Positions 5,754-12,322 of a stretch of DNA of 12,322 bases are shown here, piece after piece; position 1 is the first letter of the stretch; every line of letters begins with the position of its first letter. Made by a program: the position numbers and the translations under genes. The stretch lies in NCBI GenBank assembly GCA_014799525.1, contig JAAVHW010000080.1, positions 1 through 12,322 of the forward strand. The letters run 5' to 3'. Source of the stretch: Clostridiales bacterium. Lineage in GTDB: Bacteria > Bacillota > Clostridia > Christensenellales > CAG-917. The notes beneath the pieces were generated by a model. That model did not search any database. It was not told where the DNA came from and saw only the letters and a list, made by a program, of their open reading frames with translations.

Positions 5754-7583
5754 ATGAAAAAAATTATGAACACCCCCGAGACCTTTGTGTACGATATGTG
5801 TCACGGTCTTGCGGCGGCTCATCCCGAACTCGAATTTGTTGAAAAATACAAAATCGTAAAAAAGAAAGAAATCAACGGCGCGAAGGTCAGCCTCATTTCG
5901 GGTGGCGGCAGCGGTCACGAGCCTGCACACGCTGGCTTCGTTGGAAAAGGTATGCTTGACGCGGCTGTCTGCGGCGACGTGTTCGCTTCACCCTCTCAAG
6001 TGCAGGTGTACAACGCGATAAAGAAATGCGCAACTGAAAAGGGCGTACTTCTCATCATCAAGAACTACTCTGGCGACTGCATGAACTTCAACAACGCTAT
6101 GTATGACGCGCAAGAGGACGGCATCAAGGTTGACGCGGTGTACGTCAACGACGATATCGCTGTAAAGGACTCCCTCTACACTGTCGGTCGCAGAGGCGTT
6201 GCAGGTACGGTTCTCGTACACAAGTGCGCAGGCGCAGCAGCTGAGCAAGGTATGGAGCTTGCAGAGGTAAAGCGCGTTGCAAACAAGGTTATTGAAAACG
6301 TACGCTCATTCGGCTTCGCTTTCACCTCCTGTACAGTTCCTGCTGCTGGTCATCCCACCTTTGAGATTGGCGATGACGAAATGGAATTCGGCGTAGGTAT
6401 CCACGGCGAGCCTGGACGCTTCCGCGAGAAGATTGACTACTCCAAGGGTACATTCTCCGACGACCTCGCACGCAGAATCGTCACCGACCTCGAAGAAGAC
6501 CTCGGTCTTAAAAAAGGTAAGGAAGTCGTACTTCTCATCAACGGCTTCGGCGGCACTCCTATGCAGGAGCTCTACATTCTCAACAACTCCGTCACAAAGG
6601 CACTCGCAAAGGACGGCGTGAAGATTTACCGCACAATCGTCGGCAACTTCATGACATCTATCGATATGGCTGGTGCTTCTATCACGGTTCTCCGTGTTGA
6701 CAAGGAACTTAAGGAGCTTGTTGACTACGCAGTTTCTACCCCTGCTCTCACTTGGGGTTCTGCAATGACGGCTGAGGCAGAGGCGGCTCTTGAAGCAGTC
6801 AAGGCTATCGGCAAGGCACTCAACATCGCTCCGCAGGTGGCAGCGGCTGAGGCACAGGTGAAGCCCCTCTTTGCAGATGAAGAGGACGACAAAAAGGCTG
6901 TCTACAAGGTAGAAGGCAAGCCCGTTGTTACGGAAACGATAAACACCGCAGCTTTTGTCAAGATTGTTGACAAGATGGCAGACATCGTCATTGAGAACGA
7001 AGTCCCCTTCTGCGAGGCTGACAAGATGGGCGACGGCGACTTCGGTATGTCTATCGCAAAGGGCTTCAGACAGCTCAAGGCAGATTGGAAGACCCGCAAG
7101 AAAGGCGATATCGGTGAGTTCCTCGTAAGCTGCTCCGAGATTATCAAGGAATACTGCGGCGGCGCATCAGGTCCTATCTGGGGTTCTGCGTTCAAGTATG
7201 CTGGTAAGGCAATGCTCGGCAAGAAGGAAGTAAGCCTTGCAGACGTTGCTCTCCTCTTCATGGAAGCAAACCGCGGCGTATTTGAGACTGGCAAGAAGTC
7301 ATTTGGCAAGGGTGCGGATATCGGCGACAAGACGCTTGTTGACGCATTGAAGCCCTGCGCACTCGCTCTCACCAAGGCTGCAGAGGAAGGAAAGACCTTG
7401 AGAGAAGGTCTTGACCTCGGTGCTAAGGCAGCTCACGACGGTGCGGAAGCAACCAAGACTCACGTTGCAACACTCGGCAGAGCCGGCACGGTTGGCAAGC
7501 GCAGCATCGGCTATCCCGACGCAGGCGCACACGGTCTTGACGTCATCTTCAACGAACTCGCAGAATTCATCAAGAAGATGTAA
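5754..7583 (+). CDS. dhaK: ATP-type dihydroxyacetone kinase, fused DhaK-DhaL
   Basis: This 609-residue single-chain kinase phosphorylates dihydroxyacetone to dihydroxyacetone phosphate and completes the GldA route from glycerol to glycolysis. The DhaK substrate domain (about 1-340) has GGGSGHEPAHAGFVGKG (50-66), CGDVFASPS (73-81) and the substrate-binding His217 in GVGIHGEPGR (213-222). A linker, alanine-rich then acidic (about 341-390), leads to the DhaL nucleotide domain, with GDGDFGMSIAKGF starting at 426, then GGASGPIWGS, GDKTLVDAL and GRAGTVGKRSIGYPDAGAHG. In DhaL the magnesium-binding aspartates usually follow D-x4-D-x-D; here they read Asp423-x3-Asp427-x-Asp429, one residue shorter. 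The fusion matches the Citrobacter-type ATP-dependent enzyme rather than the PTS-dependent system with separate DhaM. The start ATG at 5754 follows AAGGAGA. Codon bias is as strong as in gldA. Confidence 0.93.
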   Translation: MKKIMNTPETFVYDMCHGLAAAHPELEFVEKYKIVKKKEINGAKVSLISGGGSGHEPAHAGFVGKGMLDAAVCGDVFASPSQVQVYNAIKKCATEKGVLLIIKNYSGDCMNFNNAMYDAQEDGIKVDAVYVNDDIAVKDSLYTVGRRGVAGTVLVHKCAGAAAEQGMELAEVKRVANKVIENVRSFGFAFTSCTVPAAGHPTFEIGDDEMEFGVGIHGEPGRFREKIDYSKGTFSDDLARRIVTDLEEDLGLKKGKEVVLLINGFGGTPMQELYILNNSVTKALAKDGVKIYRTIVGNFMTSIDMAGASITVLRVDKELKELVDYAVSTPALTWGSAMTAEAEAALEAVKAIGKALNIAPQVAAAEAQVKPLFADEEDDKKAVYKVEGKPVVTETINTAAFVKIVDKMADIVIENEVPFCEADKMGDGDFGMSIAKGFRQLKADWKTRKKGDIGEFLVSCSEIIKEYCGGASGPIWGSAFKYAGKAMLGKKEVSLADVALLFMEANRGVFETGKKSFGKGADIGDKTLVDALKPCALALTKAAEEGKTLREGLDLGAKAAHDGAEATKTHVATLGRAGTVGKRSIGYPDAGAHGLDVIFNELAEFIKKM

Positions 7584-7608
7584 TCACCCTGCTCAAAACA
7601 ACAGCTCA

Positions 7609-7634
7609 AAAGCCCGTCCATCAGGACGGGCTTT
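7609..7634 (+). terminator. Terminator between dhaK and the convergent membrane-protein gene
   Basis: A perfect 11-bp stem AAAGCCCGTCC (7609-7619) / GGACGGGCTTT (7624-7634) with an ATCA loop lies 26 bases after the dhaK stop. On the minus strand it is followed by a short T-run (TTTTG), so it could also end transcription of the gene at 7697-8554. Confidence 0.8.
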
Positions 7635-7696
7635 ACTATTGATGTAACTTTATATCACAACCTACAAACTATTAAATATCCGATTAGATGCTTGGT

Positions 7697-8554
7697 TTAC
7701 TCCACTATTAGCTCATCTGCCTCGCCCAATCCTTGCACAAGTACAAATTCCTCATGCGGGACTTTGTACATTGTCATATCCTCAATCTGCGGAATTATGT
7801 GACGGAATAGACGCTTCCTGCCCTTAAACCAATCTACTGCTATGACAACACAATACACCACTACTCCAACAAGGCAAGTCAGCATATCACCCATTGTGTC
7901 AAGCAAGCCTATATCCAAATAACCGTCTATCACGAGGGTTTTCCCATTGCCATAGTAGATTACGGTCTGCACTATGCCGTCAACCTCTAAGATTTCGTTA
8001 TGCGTGCCGCTAAGCAGATATGAACCAAAGCCATTTATTATCGTATCCTCTTGCATATCGCTTCCAAGCAACGCACCTGCCGCATACTCAAACAGCTCCC
8101 AGAGTGTAGCTATTGCAAGACTGCACATAATTCCAAACAACAGACACGCAAAGAACTTTTTGCTATCCTGCGGCTCGCCTATCAGCTTCATTAAAAGAGT
8201 AAAGCCAAAGCACGCAAACGTAAAGCCTGCAATGCCGTGCAACAGCACGTCAAACCATGGCAAGATGCTGTACAAATCATAGCACGCGCCCAATATACTG
8301 CCGACCGCTATGAATAATACGAGAAACGTAAAGATTGCTACAAGCCTTATATGTAGCTTCTTTTCAACTACCATAATCAATGGAAGAAACAGCGTGTATA
8401 TTAGACACATGAGCAAATTGCGCGTCTGCCCTATAACCGCAAAATATATGAACGAAGCAATGCAGAAAAGTAGGTATGCAATCAGCACGGCTGGAAATGC
8501 TTTTTCATTTCTGATTCTGTTTTGAAAATACGTTTTGAAGGTTTGCTTTTGCAT
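7697..8554 (-). CDS. Polytopic membrane protein, DUF2238/YjdF-like
   Basis: This 285-residue integral membrane protein has about six hydrophobic segments: 21-41, 46-63, 70-92, 101-125, 134-163 and 221-243. Two stretches recall the DUF2238/YjdF family: a helix with DVLLHGIAGF (102-111, His106), and WELFE (152-156) followed by a loop ending in DIGLLDTMGDML (214-225). The loop between the fifth and sixth helices (about 164-218) is long, and conserved-looking acidic residues (Glu153, Glu156, Asp214, Asp219, Asp223) could bind a metal or form an active site. The C-terminal 40 residues are soluble. The frame extends upstream to a GTG at 8590, but the ATG at 8554 has a GGAG ribosome binding site six bases before it and is preferred. 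I found no clear promoter. Function is unknown; the family assignment is from memory of motifs and moderate. Confidence 0.7.
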   Translation of the reverse strand: MQKQTFKTYFQNRIRNEKAFPAVLIAYLLFCIASFIYFAVIGQTRNLLMCLIYTLFLPLIMVVEKKLHIRLVAIFTFLVLFIAVGSILGACYDLYSILPWFDVLLHGIAGFTFACFGFTLLMKLIGEPQDSKKFFACLLFGIMCSLAIATLWELFEYAAGALLGSDMQEDTIINGFGSYLLSGTHNEILEVDGIVQTVIYYGNGKTLVIDGYLDIGLLDTMGDMLTCLVGVVVYCVVIAVDWFKGRKRLFRHIIPQIEDMTMYKVPHEEFVLVQGLGEADELIVE

Positions 8555-8721
8555 AGTACACTCCAACAAGTCTTTTTCTATACTATGCACGGCTTATGTT
8601 GCGTTGCGATAAATCATTTGTTGCAAAAATGTAAAATCTAATTTTATTAAATATCCGCGCTTAAACTAAAACGCGGAACACATATTATATCACCGAGTAT
8701 ATAAAAAACTTTAAACAATTG

Positions 8722-9936
8722 TTATAAACTGCTTATACTTAAACTTATCCCCTGTAGCACTTCAACCCAATTGGATACGCCGCCGTCGGTTTTGCCTGTG
8801 CGAAGAATAACCATATCGTTTGTGGGTGAGATGTAAAGTATCTGGTCGGACTTACCCCACGCTACTATGTCGTAGCCCGAGTGCGCAGACGGAGTATAAT
8901 ACCACATGTATTTGTAGCCGATATTTTTGCCTGCCAAAAACGAGTTTTGATACTCTTCACCGTTTATAGTGCCAAGCGTGGATACTTCAAGCCACTTGCT
9001 GCTTATAATCTGTTCTCCATTCCAATAGCCGCCGTGAAGCACCATACTGCCGAGCTTTACAAAGTCTATTGCGTGGAAGTTGATTCCGCTTTCCATTTTC
9101 TCGAAGCCTGTTTTATCGCCGTCCAAGCTCCATGACGCGTCATGCTCTGCACCGATTTTACTCCATATCTCGCGCTCGAAAAACTGAGATACGGAAACGC
9201 CCGTGCTACGCTCCAAGATTATGCCAAGCAAAAGCGGATGATAGTTGTTGTAATGAAATTTGCCGTTGTACTTATCAGTAAGCTCTGTATGCTTGAGCGC
9301 AAGTCCGCGCAAATCGTCATACCAATACGTCAGCGTATCATCACCGAACCACAGAAATTTGTCCTCGTCATACGCGATATCCGAGCGCATGAGCAACAAC
9401 TCCTCTATTGTGGTTTTGCCTATCTCCTTACCCTCAAATTCCTCAACGTAATTTGAAATCGGCTCGTCTACGCTCTCTATATAGCCGCACTCAATCACCT
9501 TGCCAATCAGAAGCGAAACAACGGATTTTGCCATTGAAAACGAAGTGTTTATAGAGTTTTCATTATATCCGTTGGCATATTGCTCGTAGATAACTTTGTC
9601 ATTCCTTACAACTATGAAAGAAGTCGTATCCGTGCTTTTCACAAACTCGCTTAGTGTTTTTTGCTTATTTGCGTATTGCACGGTCAAATCTGCAAGCGAA
9701 GCATTTATGGCGCGCTCGTAACGATAAACATTATCGCCCTTTTGTATAACTCTTTCAGGGAATATCCTGTAGTCGGAAACGCTGGAATCTATGTGACCGA
9801 GTACGCGCCCCAAAAACGCGGGCGAATACATCCCCATAGTCACGCAGCACAATATGAAAAATGCCAAAAGCAAGGCGACAATCGGAGTCAAAACGCCTAT
9901 TAGAATTTTATTTCTTTTGCTCAATTTCTTTTCCAT
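8722..9936 (-). CDS. Membrane-anchored serine hydrolase, class C beta-lactamase fold
   Basis: The protein has 404 residues. Residues 1-9 are basic and 10-33 form one hydrophobic segment without a clear cleavage site, so it is probably anchored with the enzyme domain outside the cell. The catalytic domain shows SxxK as SMAK (Ser134, Lys137, within SFSMAKS) and the second motif YNN (Tyr229, Asn231). The third motif region near the end reads AWGKSDQ (359-365) rather than the more usual HxG/KTG. This family (beta-lactamase-related, PF00144) includes penicillin-binding-protein-like peptidases, esterases and 6-aminohexanoate-dimer hydrolases. The substrate cannot be deduced, and I do not call it a resistance beta-lactamase. 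It lies 56 bp after the ABC-F gene on the same strand, with a possible promoter of its own. The ribosome binding site is weak (AGGGCGA). Codon use is more mixed than in gldA and dhaK. Confidence 0.85.
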   Translation of the reverse strand: MEKKLSKRNKILIGVLTPIVALLLAFFILCCVTMGMYSPAFLGRVLGHIDSSVSDYRIFPERVIQKGDNVYRYERAINASLADLTVQYANKQKTLSEFVKSTDTTSFIVVRNDKVIYEQYANGYNENSINTSFSMAKSVVSLLIGKVIECGYIESVDEPISNYVEEFEGKEIGKTTIEELLLMRSDIAYDEDKFLWFGDDTLTYWYDDLRGLALKHTELTDKYNGKFHYNNYHPLLLGIILERSTGVSVSQFFEREIWSKIGAEHDASWSLDGDKTGFEKMESGINFHAIDFVKLGSMVLHGGYWNGEQIISSKWLEVSTLGTINGEEYQNSFLAGKNIGYKYMWYYTPSAHSGYDIVAWGKSDQILYISPTNDMVILRTGKTDGGVSNWVEVLQGISLSISSL

Positions 9937-9961
9937 ATTTTCGCCCTACAGTCACTAAACA

Positions 9962-9991
9962 ATTTTATCTCCACGACTGTGTTTAATCCAA
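9962..9991 (-). promoter_or_regulatory. Possible promoter of the serine hydrolase gene
   Basis: On the minus strand, TTGGAT (9986-9991) and TAAAAT (9962-9967) are separated by 18 bp, in the short gap between the ABC-F and hydrolase genes. I see no strong terminator between the two genes, so co-transcription is also possible. Confidence 0.35.
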
Positions 9992-9992
9992 A

Positions 9993-11882
9993 TCAATCCT
10001 CGTCGGCGAGTGACAGCCATTCCTCTTCCAACGGCTCAAGCTGCGCCGTATACTCGGCTATCTTCTTTTCAATTTCCTCAATTTTATTGTAGTCCGTATA
10101 AACCGACTCATCTTCGTTCAACTGGCACATTAGCCTGCCAATCATATCGGTCAAAAGGTTCATTTTGCTCTCAAGCACGCTTATACGGTGCTTGCGCTTG
10201 TTGCGCGCGGTGGACTCGGATATAGGTTTTCCCTTCTTGACGGTAGGCTTCTTTTGCTCCACGCCTTCATCGTCGGTGGCAAACTTTTGCAGCTCGTAAT
10301 CGGAATATTTGCCGTCGAAAATCTGCGCATTGCTACCGTCGAATACAATGAGTCTGTCGCAAATTCTGTTTATAAAATAACGGTCGTGCGATACTGTAAG
10401 CACTGTGCCCGTATATGCCGTAAGCATATTTTCAAGCGTTTCCTTGCCAATGATATCCATATGGTTTGTCGGCTCGTCGAGAATGAGAATATTTGGCCTT
10501 TTCTTAAATATTTTGCAAAGCGCAAGGCGAACCTTCTCACCGCCCGACAGGTCGCAAATCTGCTTGAATACGTCGTCGCCAGTAAACAGGAATGAACCAA
10601 GCGTACTGCGCACCTCCGTGTCAGAAAGCAACGGGAATGCGTTGTGGAAATCTTCCATAACCGTGAGCGTTGAAAAGCTCTGCGTAAGCGTCTGGTCGAA
10701 ATAGCCTACCTCAGCGTGAAGCCCGAAGGACGCGCTGCCGCCAAGCGTTGGGATAAGGTGCATTACGGTTTTTATAAGCGTAGACTTGCCAGTGCCGTTC
10801 TGCCCGATTATGCCAACCTTCTGCCCGCGCTTTATCGTCATATCAATATGTCCAAGCTGCCTGTCATATCCAAACGACAAATCGCTAAGCACAATCGCCT
10901 TTTCAACGGTCTCGCGCATCGGCTGGAAGTTCGCCCTAAACGTGCTGTTGTCAAAGCCTACTGGCGTACCCACTTCGCCAATACGGCTTATCTGCTTCAG
11001 CTTGGATTGAACCATAGCGGCTTTCGTAGCCTTATAACGGAAGCGCTCGACGAGCGCGTTAAGCCTGTCAATTTCCTTTTTGCGCTGTATGGAGTCCTTC
11101 AACGCCTTATCGTAGTTCTGCTGCTTCTGCACCATAAATGCGGAGTAATTGCCGCTATACCTCGTCGTCTCGCCGTACTCAACTTCGTACACAACGTTTA
11201 CAATCTTGTCGAGGAACATACGGTCGTGCGATACGATAATGCACGAGTTCTTGTAGCCTATGAGATAGCGCTCAAGCCACTCTATCGCCTGTAGGTCGAG
11301 GTGGTTTGTAGGCTCGTCAAGAAGCAAAACGTCGGGCTTTGACAGCAGCAATCTGATAAGCGCGATTTTTGTACGCTGTCCGCCAGAGAATTCGACTAAG
11401 CGCTTTTGCAGGTCGCTATCCGTAAAGCCGAACTTCTTGACTGCCGTCATATACTCCTTTTTGTAGGTATATCCACCCATACGCTCGAACTGCTCGCGAA
11501 GGTTAGAATATATGCGAGTATTGCGCTCATTGCTGTCCTCTTCAAGCGCTTTGAGCGCAAGCTCCATATCCTTCTCCACCTGCAACAGAGAGGAATACGC
11601 CCCAAGCACCTCGTCAAGCATAGTCCTTTCCTTGGAATCGTTGGAGGTCTGCTCCAAAAAGCCTATCGTCGGATTGCCGCTTGAATATATGCCGAAGTTC
11701 TCATCACCGATGCCCTTTTCACACTCAAGCTTGCCTGCAAGCACCTTGAGTAGCGTAGTCTTGCCGCAGCCGTTTCTTCCAACAAGCGCAATCTTCTCGT
11801 TATCGCGTACGGTGAAATTGACCTGCGTAAGCACAGGTATTCCGTCATATTCAACCGCACCGTTTACGATAGATATTTGCAT
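9993..11882 (-). CDS. ABC-F family ATPase (ribosome-associated, YdiF/Uup-like)
   Basis: This 629-residue soluble protein has two ABC ATPase domains and no membrane segment. Domain 1: Walker A GRNGCGKTT (35-43), signature FSGGQ (165-169), Walker B/D-loop DEPTNHLD (189-196) and switch SHDR (218-221). A charged, helical linker follows (about 245-300), as in the ABC-F domain that reaches towards the ribosomal tRNA sites. Domain 2: Walker A GQNGTGKST (360-368), signature LSGGE (445-449) and DEPTNHMD (469-476). A lysine/glutamate-rich coiled coil closes the protein (about 560-629), as in YdiF- or Uup-like members. ABC-F proteins resolve stalled ribosomes or, in some branches, protect against ribosome-binding antibiotics; sequence alone does not choose between these. 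The frame extends 11 codons upstream, but the ATG at 11882 has an AAAGGAAG ribosome binding site and fits the family start. Confidence 0.92.
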   Translation of the reverse strand: MQISIVNGAVEYDGIPVLTQVNFTVRDNEKIALVGRNGCGKTTLLKVLAGKLECEKGIGDENFGIYSSGNPTIGFLEQTSNDSKERTMLDEVLGAYSSLLQVEKDMELALKALEEDSNERNTRIYSNLREQFERMGGYTYKKEYMTAVKKFGFTDSDLQKRLVEFSGGQRTKIALIRLLLSKPDVLLLDEPTNHLDLQAIEWLERYLIGYKNSCIIVSHDRMFLDKIVNVVYEVEYGETTRYSGNYSAFMVQKQQNYDKALKDSIQRKKEIDRLNALVERFRYKATKAAMVQSKLKQISRIGEVGTPVGFDNSTFRANFQPMRETVEKAIVLSDLSFGYDRQLGHIDMTIKRGQKVGIIGQNGTGKSTLIKTVMHLIPTLGGSASFGLHAEVGYFDQTLTQSFSTLTVMEDFHNAFPLLSDTEVRSTLGSFLFTGDDVFKQICDLSGGEKVRLALCKIFKKRPNILILDEPTNHMDIIGKETLENMLTAYTGTVLTVSHDRYFINRICDRLIVFDGSNAQIFDGKYSDYELQKFATDDEGVEQKKPTVKKGKPISESTARNKRKHRISVLESKMNLLTDMIGRLMCQLNEDESVYTDYNKIEEIEKKIAEYTAQLEPLEEEWLSLADED

Positions 11883-11951
11883 AAGGCTTCCTTTCAGATT
11901 GCAATTAAATTCCACAGCGTCATTCGATTGACGCGTTCATTGCACATATAA

Positions 11952-11980
11952 AATATAACATAACGGCTCGTTTGTTTCAA
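11952..11980 (-). promoter_or_regulatory. ABC-F gene promoter
   Basis: On the minus strand, TTGAAA (11975-11980) and TATATT (11952-11957) are 17 bp apart. The start near 11945 gives a leader of roughly 63 bases. The -35 element lies inside a 15-bp imperfect palindrome (11971-11985). Confidence 0.6.
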
Positions 11981-12008
11981 GCAAATTGCATTTCAAATAC
12001 GCTATTTG
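11971..12008. promoter_or_regulatory. Two palindromes between divergent promoters (operator candidates)
   Basis: TTTGTTT-C-AAGCAAA (11971-11985, one mismatch between arms) overlaps the -35 element of the ABC-F promoter. CAAATA-CGC-TATTTG (11994-12008, perfect 6-bp arms) ends 3 bases before the -35 element of the lipoprotein promoter. Their centres are 23 bp apart. They are not copies of each other. Confidence 0.35.
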
Positions 12009-12011
12009 GTA

Positions 12012-12040
12012 TTGATATGTAAACTAATGTATATTATACT
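12012..12040 (+). promoter_or_regulatory. Promoter of the lipoprotein gene
   Basis: TTGATA (12012-12017) and TATACT (12035-12040) are separated by 17 bp. Transcription would begin near 12047, about 33 bases before the AGGAGG ribosome binding site (12080-12085). Confidence 0.7.
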
Positions 12041-12092
12041 TTAAATAATAAGTATCTTTTTTACTATAAAAAAACTTTTAGGAGGCGACGGT

Positions 12093-12322
12093 ATGAAAAC
12101 GAAGATAAAAGTTGTTTTAGCACTGCTGTGCGTAATTATTTGCGGGCTTCCGCTTGTTGCATGCAATGCGGGCAAATCTACACTGCTCGGCAAGCCTCAG
12201 CAAGTCGCCGAGCTTAGTTACTCGGAAAAGACAAGCAGCGATTTTGTTGCGTACAAAATCGGCGTAGAAAAATTCGCCGCTGCTTTTGCCGCGTCTGCGT
12301 ACGAGGTATATCAATCGGACAA
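12093..12322 (+). CDS. Lipoprotein, N-terminal part only; possible serpin
   Basis: Only the first 76 codons are inside the window; the frame is still open at the right edge. The start ATG has a perfect AGGAGG seven bases upstream and a good promoter. The product begins with a basic n-region (MKTKIK), a hydrophobic stretch (7-23) and the lipobox LVAC (21-24), so Cys24 should be lipidated and the protein anchored on the outer face of the membrane. After a polar spacer, VEKFAAAFAASAYEV (about 58-72) is an amphipathic, alanine-rich helix ending in YQSD. Position and pattern resemble the first helix of bacterial serpins, which is normally followed by an SPLS-like motif; that part lies outside the window. 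Lipoprotein status is well supported. The serpin idea is a weak guess. Confidence 0.8.
   Translation, partial: MKTKIKVVLALLCVIICGLPLVACNAGKSTLLGKPQQVAELSYSEKTSSDFVAYKIGVEKFAAAFAASAYEVYQSD

Noticed and set aside
8654..8677. Stem TCCGCG / CGCGGA downstream of the serine hydrolase gene
   Set aside because: Only six base pairs, a 12-base loop and no real T-run after it; too weak to call a terminator.
9993..11882. Antibiotic-resistance ABC-F call (Lsa/Vga/Optr type)
   Set aside because: The linker and coiled coil fit housekeeping YdiF/Uup-like proteins at least as well, and resistance cannot be read from motifs alone.

Overview
The window looks like a chromosomal segment of an anaerobic, fermentative Firmicute, most likely a gut-type Clostridia lineage. 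The reasons are a NAD-linked [FeFe]-hydrogenase-type iron-sulphur gene set, strong AGGAGG-like ribosome binding sites, TTGNNN/TATAAT-type promoters with 16-18 bp spacers, moderate-GC genes between AT-rich gaps, and a glycerol dehydrogenase/dihydroxyacetone kinase pair. I see no tRNA, rRNA, CRISPR array, transposase or phage gene.

Region 1 (1-3103, minus strand) is the upstream part of a hydrogenase-type operon, transcribed leftwards and cut by the left edge. In order it holds a NuoE/HydC-like [2Fe-2S] subunit, a stand-alone histidine-kinase-type ATPase domain, a small thioredoxin-like ferredoxin of the HndB/HydD type, and a NuoF/HydB-like flavin/NADH subunit that runs off the window in its C-terminal ferredoxin domain. 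The catalytic HydA/HndD subunit would be expected just beyond position 1. Spacing is tight: a 6-bp gap, a 4-bp ATGA overlap, then a 14-bp gap. A consensus-like promoter lies at 3075-3103.

Region 2 (3104-3389) is non-coding. It contains a degenerate 7-bp tandem repeat and the terminator of the next gene. Region 3 (3390-7634) holds nadE (minus strand, NAD synthesis), then divergently gldA and dhaK on the plus strand. GldA oxidises glycerol to dihydroxyacetone with NAD+, and the fused DhaK-DhaL kinase turns that into dihydroxyacetone phosphate for glycolysis. The two plus-strand genes are separated by a UUCG-loop hairpin and a second regulatory region, so dhaK probably has its own promoter.

Region 4 (7697-11882, minus strand) holds a polytopic membrane protein resembling DUF2238/YjdF, a membrane-anchored serine hydrolase of the class C beta-lactamase fold, and a two-domain ABC-F ATPase expected to act on ribosomes. 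Region 5 (11883-12322) is a divergent promoter region followed by the first 76 codons of a lipoprotein that may be a serpin.

Functional theme: regions 1 and 3 fit one redox economy. Glycerol oxidation makes NADH, nadE supplies the NAD pool, and the hydrogenase-type complex would re-oxidise NADH (probably together with reduced ferredoxin) as H2. This link is inference from gene content. I found no clear new system. The most unusual details are the kinase-less ATPase inside the hydrogenase operon, the small ferredoxin lacking one usual cysteine ligand, the cysteine-rich tail and insertion of GldA, the heptanucleotide repeat, and the paired inverted repeats around the dhaK and lipoprotein promoters.
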